Origin: Azoarcus sp.
GTDB taxonomy: Bacteria; Pseudomonadota; Gammaproteobacteria; Burkholderiales; Rhodocyclaceae
DNA: 19,476 nucleotides
Assembly (NCBI GenBank): GCA_023230755.1
Contig: JALNWS010000060.1
Span: 1 to 19,476, forward strand
Direction of reading: 5' to 3'
This document shows, in pieces, positions 16,126 through 19,476 of the stretch (position 1 is its first letter; every line of letters starts with the position of its first letter). The translations under genes were made by a program, and so were the position numbers. The notes beneath the pieces are model-generated. The model was given only the letters and a program-made list of their open reading frames with translations, made no database searches and was not told the origin of the DNA.

Positions 16126-16164
16126 CCTGCACCGCGTGGCGCCTGGTGCGGCGCGCGGTGCAGG
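16126..16164 (+). other. long hairpin after the symporter gene
   Basis: CCTGCACCGCG (16126-16136) and CGCGGTGCAGG (16154-16164) form a perfect 11-bp stem with a 17-base GC-rich loop, just after the stop codon and just before the terminator at 16169. It could protect the operon's mRNA from 3' decay, like other stable 3' stems; function is inferred. Confidence 0.55.
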
Positions 16165-16168
16165 TGAA

Positions 16169-16198
16169 ACCCTGCCGGATTCAATGGCGGGGTTTTTT
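16169..16198 (+). terminator. intrinsic terminator of the symporter operon
   Basis: ACCCTGCC (16169-16176) pairs with GGCGGGGT (16186-16193), including one G-T wobble, around a 9-base loop. A T tract follows (16193-16198, then GTTTT). Confidence 0.82.
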
Positions 16199-16260
16199 GT
16201 TTTGTGGCACGGTGCAGGCAGGATCGGTATGTCTGCTGGCCGGCATAACAGGAGTGCCCA

Positions 16261-16671
16261 ATGAAGTTTGATGTAAGTGTTGCGCTGACCTGGATTCTTT
16301 TCCTGGCGCTGTTTCCGATTACCTTCTTCTGGCTGCGCCGCGCGTGGCGTATCGTCGTGAAGCGTGATTTTTCCGAAGTTGCGCTCAAGCGCGGCGAATC
16401 GCCACCCAATCCCGAGAAGTACGCACCCTATGCGGCAGCAATCAACCTTGTTGCAGGAGGGGTCATCATCTTTATCGTCAGCTGGGTTGTCTTGTATGTC
16501 GCGTTTGGTGTTGGCGGCAGCGCGCCCGACTACGAAACCTGGAGTGCAATCGCCGGCAGCACGATCTGGTGCAAGTTCTTTGCCGATTTCATCCTCAGTC
16601 GGCAGGCACATCCGATGGTCATCAAGAAGCGCGGAAAACCTGAGTCGGCAACGGAAAAACCGAGCCGGTAA
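16261..16671 (+). CDS. small integral membrane protein of unknown function
   Basis: A 136-residue protein I do not recognise. It has two clear transmembrane segments (about 7-25 and 57-83) separated by a basic, proline-containing loop (RRAWRIVVKRDF, then SPPNPEKYAPY), a less hydrophobic third helix near 95-113 with one cysteine (Cys104), and a lysine/arginine-rich tail (KKRGKPESATEKPSR). By the positive-inside rule the loop between the first two segments and the tail probably face opposite sides or a re-entrant third helix exists; this is unresolved. AGGAG precedes the ATG by six bases. It lies downstream of the symporter operon's terminator on the same strand and converges on the second DUF4212 gene. 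Possible link to the transporter is by position only. Confidence 0.75.
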   Translation: MKFDVSVALTWILFLALFPITFFWLRRAWRIVVKRDFSEVALKRGESPPNPEKYAPYAAAINLVAGGVIIFIVSWVVLYVAFGVGGSAPDYETWSAIAGSTIWCKFFADFILSRQAHPMVIKKRGKPESATEKPSR

Positions 16672-16751
16672 AGATCGGGTCGTCGGTAGAGGCTGGCTGT
16701 GCGGCGGTCGTCGGGACAAGGTCGAGCCGTGAGGCCCGTGCAGCGCCAGGC
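16672..16751. other. convergent spacer, no clear terminator
   Basis: Eighty GC-rich bases between the unknown membrane protein and the second DUF4212 gene. I see no stem followed by a T tract and no further gene. Confidence 0.4.
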
Positions 16752-17015
16752 TCAGGCGCGGCGTTCGGATACGCCGTAGCGCCGGTCAAGCCGGTTCATG
16801 ACCTTCACGTAGATGCCGATGATCACGAGATACGTAATCAGCGAGCCCTGGGCGAACACGTAGAAGCCGAGCGGAAAGCCCATAAAGCTCAAGGTGTTGA
16901 GCTCCACAGCGTAGTAACCCGCCGCGAAAGTGCCGACGAACCAGATGATCAGCAGGCTGCTGGTCAGCATCAGGTTGCGCCGCCAGTAGGTGCGGTGACG
17001 TTCGGACAGTTCCAT
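16752..17015 (-). CDS. second DUF4212 protein, without an adjacent symporter
   Basis: An 87-residue membrane protein of the same family as the one at 14036. Shared features are IIWFVGTFAAGYY in the first transmembrane segment (about 18-36) and FPLGFYVFAQGSLITY at 47-62 in the second. It has a basic N-terminus (RHRTYWRRN) and basic tail (RLDRRYGVSERRA), in contrast with the acidic tail of the first copy. Such genes normally precede a VC_2705-type permease, but the downstream sequence holds only a convergent gene. No strong ribosome site is seen before the ATG, so expression may be low or the start slightly different. It lies 102 bases behind the EF-G-like gene on the same strand. Confidence 0.85.
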   Translation of the reverse strand: MELSERHRTYWRRNLMLTSSLLIIWFVGTFAAGYYAVELNTLSFMGFPLGFYVFAQGSLITYLVIIGIYVKVMNRLDRRYGVSERRA

Positions 17016-17117
17016 GGTGTTCAGGGTGGCAGCTAAGGTTTTTGCGGGCAGGCCTGCATTTGTGGCCGAACGTGCCGGCGTGCCCCGCAGGCCGCGCCGG
17101 CGTGATGATTGTCGATA
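17016..17117 (-). other. spacer between EF-G-like gene and second DUF4212
   Basis: Contains an inverted repeat, GCCGGCG (17074-17080) with CGCCGGC (17095-17101), and a short palindrome GCAGGCCTGC (17048-17057). There is no T tract, so termination after the EF-G-like gene is uncertain. Confidence 0.35.
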
Positions 17118-19133
17118 TTATGCGCTGTGCTCGCGGCGCAATTGTGCCTGTGTTTCTGCTGCGGCGGGCTCGTAGCCGCTGGCTTCAATCATGAACTCGC
17201 TTTCTCCAGCGCAGATGGCCTTCAGGCGGGCTTCGAATCCGTCCATGCTGGCCATGGGGACGCGTGCCGAAATCATGGTCCAGCCGCTCGCCGGGCTGTC
17301 GGTGGCCGTCAGGTGGCCACGGCGACCGGCAAGCTCGGCGCTGACCTCGCCGAAACGGTCGTCCGCCACTTTTACCGTGATCTCGAGCATCGGTTCGAGG
17401 ATCTGCGGGCGGGCGGCAAGCACCGCTTCAGTCAGCGCATGACGGGCTGCGGTTGCAAAGGAGATCTCGTTCGAATCAACCGCATGGTGTTTTCCGTCGG
17501 TAACGATCACCCGCAAGTCGTGGATCGGGAAGCCTGCGAGCGCCCCTTCGGTGAGTGCCTGACGGACACCTTTCTCGACTGCGGGCATGAAGTGCGTGGG
17601 AATGGCGCCGCCCTTCACTTCGTCGGCAAGCTGCAGCCCTTCGCCGCGGGCCAGAGGCTCGACGCGCAGGGCCACCTCACCGAACTGGCCTGATCCGCCG
17701 CTCTGCTTCTTGTGGCGGTAGCGTGCTTCCGCCGTGACCGAGATGGTCTCGCGGTAAGGGATTGCCGGTGGGGCGGTGTCGAGCTCCAGGTTCCAGCGGC
17801 TCGCAAGCTGGTCGAGCACGATCTTGAGGTGCTGCTCGCCGAGTCCGCGCACGACCGTGTGGTGGCCACGTGCGTCGTAGCTCACCTCGAGGCAGGGATC
17901 TTCGTCTGTCAGGCGCACCAGCGCTTCGGCCAGTTTGTGTTCGTCAGCCGGCTTGCGTGTGATCAGTGCCAGCCCGAATACGGGTTGCGGATAGACCGGT
18001 GGCGCCAGGCGGAACAGGTCTTCATCGTGCGAGTCGTGCAGGACGGCATCGCGATGGAGTTCGTCGACGCGCGACACGGCGCACAGGTCTCCGGGCACCG
18101 CGAGGGCGGTTTCACTTACGTTCCGGCCCTGCAGGCGCAGCAGATGGGCGACCTTGAAGGGTTTGCGTGCATCACCGATGAAGAGCGTGCTGCCCGGTTC
18201 GATCGTTCCTTGATGAACACGGAATAACCCGATCTTGCCACGGTAGGGGTCGTTGCTGATCTGGAATACATGGGCCAGAACGTGGCGTGCCGGATCGAGA
18301 ACGGTGTCCACCGCGACTGCCGATTCGCCTTCGCCCCGGAGAAAGCGCGGAGGATTGCCCTCGGTCGGGTCCGGCATCAGCCGCCCCAGGATATCGAGGA
18401 GCTCGCTGACGCCGGCGCCTGTTCGGGCCGAGACGAAGCAGATGGGAATCAGATGCCCTTCGCGCAAAGCCTGTTCAAACGGGGCATGCAGTTGCTCGGG
18501 GTCCAGCGCTTCACCCTGTTCCAGGTAGCGCGCCATGAGCGCTTCGTCGAGTTCGATCACCTGGTCGATGATTGCCTCGTGGGCGGCGGCAGACGAGGAG
18601 AATGCGCTGGCACGCGATGCGTCGGGCGCAAAGAAACAATCTACGACGCTGGCGCCGTCTGCTGACGGCAAGTTGATCGGCAGGCATGCGGCGCCGAACT
18701 CGCCGACGATGGCGTCAGTGAGTGCAGCGAAGTCGGTGCCGGCAAGGTCGATGCCGTTCACCACAATCATGCGGCATTTGCCTGCGGCGGCTGCCATCAT
18801 GCGGCGCGTGCCGCTCTCGATACCGGTCGCCGCATGGATCACAATCGCGGCAGTTTCGACTGCAGACAGGGTCGCCAGCGCGCGTCCGGCGAGGTCCGGC
18901 AGTCCGGGCGTGTCGAGCAGGTTGATCCAGTGACCCGCCCATTCGAGGTGGGTCAGGCTTGGCGTGAGCGAGTGCCCCATGGCCTTTTCCAGCGGGTCGG
19001 GGTCGGCCCCGGTGTCGCCGCGTGCCGTGGCGCCGGACGCTGCAAACAGCGCTTCCAGCAGTGTGGTCTTGCCGCAGCCTGTGTGGCCGAGCAGGCTGAG
19101 GTTGCGGATATCGTGAACCGACTCTGGTGTCAT
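17118..19133 (-). CDS. elongation factor G-like GTPase (divergent EF-G paralogue)
   Basis: A 671-residue translation-factor GTPase with the EF-G domain order: G domain, beta-barrel domain II (about 270-385), domain III, domain IV with KKQSGGSGQFGEV at 475-487, and a C-terminal domain V. The P-loop GHTGCGKTTL (16-25) and DTPGLPD (74-80) are present, but G4 is NGID (126-129) instead of NKxD, and the usual RGITI effector segment is replaced by GHSLTPSLTHLEW. It therefore belongs to the EF-G-like paralogues (as Thermotoga TM_1651), not the main FusA in the str operon. Its cellular job is not settled. I chose the ATG at 19133, with GGAGGG seven bases upstream; the ATG at 19172 lacks this. It diverges from the ATPase gene. 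Confidence 0.9.
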   Translation of the reverse strand: MTPESVHDIRNLSLLGHTGCGKTTLLEALFAASGATARGDTGADPDPLEKAMGHSLTPSLTHLEWAGHWINLLDTPGLPDLAGRALATLSAVETAAIVIHAATGIESGTRRMMAAAAGKCRMIVVNGIDLAGTDFAALTDAIVGEFGAACLPINLPSADGASVVDCFFAPDASRASAFSSSAAAHEAIIDQVIELDEALMARYLEQGEALDPEQLHAPFEQALREGHLIPICFVSARTGAGVSELLDILGRLMPDPTEGNPPRFLRGEGESAVAVDTVLDPARHVLAHVFQISNDPYRGKIGLFRVHQGTIEPGSTLFIGDARKPFKVAHLLRLQGRNVSETALAVPGDLCAVSRVDELHRDAVLHDSHDEDLFRLAPPVYPQPVFGLALITRKPADEHKLAEALVRLTDEDPCLEVSYDARGHHTVVRGLGEQHLKIVLDQLASRWNLELDTAPPAIPYRETISVTAEARYRHKKQSGGSGQFGEVALRVEPLARGEGLQLADEVKGGAIPTHFMPAVEKGVRQALTEGALAGFPIHDLRVIVTDGKHHAVDSNEISFATAARHALTEAVLAARPQILEPMLEITVKVADDRFGEVSAELAGRRGHLTATDSPASGWTMISARVPMASMDGFEARLKAICAGESEFMIEASGYEPAAAETQAQLRREHSA

Positions 19134-19340
19134 GACGCATCCCTCCGGAGAACGAATGGTTCGAGTTTCCACCTGTGTCGAACGGATAGCAATGCGCTAT
19201 ATCAAGCGGGCGGTGGCGAGATGGCCTGCGCAGGGCCTTCAGTGCGGCGAGACGGGATTGGCGGGAACCAAAACGGTCATTGCATGTAGATATGTGCGAG
19301 CATGTAAACCGAGTTGTTGAACCTGTTTCGGTATCCGCAA
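19134..19340. promoter_or_regulatory. divergent region between EF-G-like gene and P-type ATPase
   Basis: The 207 bases separate two divergent start codons. A weak sigma-70-like pair for the ATPase, TTGCAT (19280-19285) and TGTAAA (19303-19308) with a 17-base spacer, is visible. No clear operator or riboswitch-like structure was recognised. Confidence 0.35.
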
Positions 19341-19476
19341 ATGAACGCCAGAGTCGAGCCTGATCCAGGTGGTGAACACGTCGATTGGCACGCTTGCCCT
19401 GCCACCGATGCCATCCAGAAACTGAATGCAAGCAGGCTCAGGGGCCTGTCCACCGCCGAGCTTGAGCTGCGGCAGA
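19341..19476 (+). CDS. P-type cation-transporting ATPase, N-terminal fragment
   Basis: An open frame from ATG 19341 to the window edge gives 45 residues. The segment DWHACPATDAIQKL, then RLRGLSTAELELRQ, matches the N-terminal cation-ATPase domain of calcium/magnesium-type (P2/P3) pumps, whose pattern is WH-x-L-x(n)-L-x-T-S-x-x-GLS-x-x-EA. The ion cannot be told from this piece, and the catalytic DKTGT motif lies outside the window. No good ribosome site precedes the ATG, so the start could be revised. Confidence 0.7.
   Translation, partial: MNARVEPDPGGEHVDWHACPATDAIQKLNASRLRGLSTAELELRQ

Noticed and set aside
14481..16409. A 642-codon open frame on the minus strand opposite the symporter
   Set aside because: It is antisense to a clear permease and crosses its terminator; the His/Arg/Gln-rich translation looks like a shadow.
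19134..19172. Upstream ATG start for the EF-G-like protein
   Set aside because: The extra 13 residues lie over the ribosome-binding site of the better ATG at 19133.

Overview
The window is GC-rich and densely coded, and looks like a chromosomal segment of a betaproteobacterium. The gene families and their order suggest Rhodocyclales (Azoarcus/Thauera/Aromatoleum-like); this placement is an inference from gene content, not a computed one. I see no insertion sequence, prophage, integrase, CRISPR array, rRNA or tRNA.

Positions 1-9761 hold a sulfur-oxidation locus. After the end of an unrelated gene (1-123) comes a periplasmic diheme cytochrome c (208-828). Facing it across a bidirectional terminator are the two subunits of a flavocytochrome c sulfide dehydrogenase (fccA 2498-2199, fccB 2183-909, minus strand). 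An ArsR-type regulator of SoxR type (2761-3117) diverges from fccA and heads the plus-strand series soxC-soxD-soxY-soxZ-soxA-soxX (3173-7938). A good intrinsic terminator follows soxX, and then comes soxB (8037-9761). Together these encode the periplasmic Sox thiosulfate-oxidising system: SoxXA loads the substrate on the SoxY cysteine, SoxB releases sulfate, SoxCD oxidises the sulfane sulfur. Fcc oxidises sulfide, and the c-type cytochromes probably carry electrons onward. A near-perfect 18-bp palindrome lies between the -35 and -10 of a candidate promoter just upstream of soxR and is the likely operator.

Positions 9879-13146 hold the divergent pair aceK (isocitrate dehydrogenase kinase/phosphatase) and icd (its substrate enzyme), the switch between TCA cycle and glyoxylate bypass. 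A universal stress protein gene faces icd across a bidirectional terminator.

Positions 14036-16109 hold a two-gene sodium:solute symporter operon (DUF4212 small subunit plus 602-aa permease), a family usually linked to acetate or other small organic acids. It ends at a terminator. An unrecognised small membrane protein (16261-16671) and a second, partnerless DUF4212 gene (17015-16752, minus) follow. The right end holds a divergent EF-G paralogue with degenerate GTPase motifs (19133-17118, minus) and the N-terminus of a P-type cation ATPase (19341 onward, cut by the window edge).

Taken together, the segment puts lithotrophic sulfur oxidation beside genes for using C2 compounds, which suits a facultative chemolithoheterotroph. 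Most genes belong to known families. The less ordinary items are the regulatory architecture of the sox/fcc divergent region, a possible lipoprotein form of FccB, monoheme FccA and SoxA, an EF-hand-like loop in the symporter, the orphan DUF4212 and the unrecognised membrane protein.
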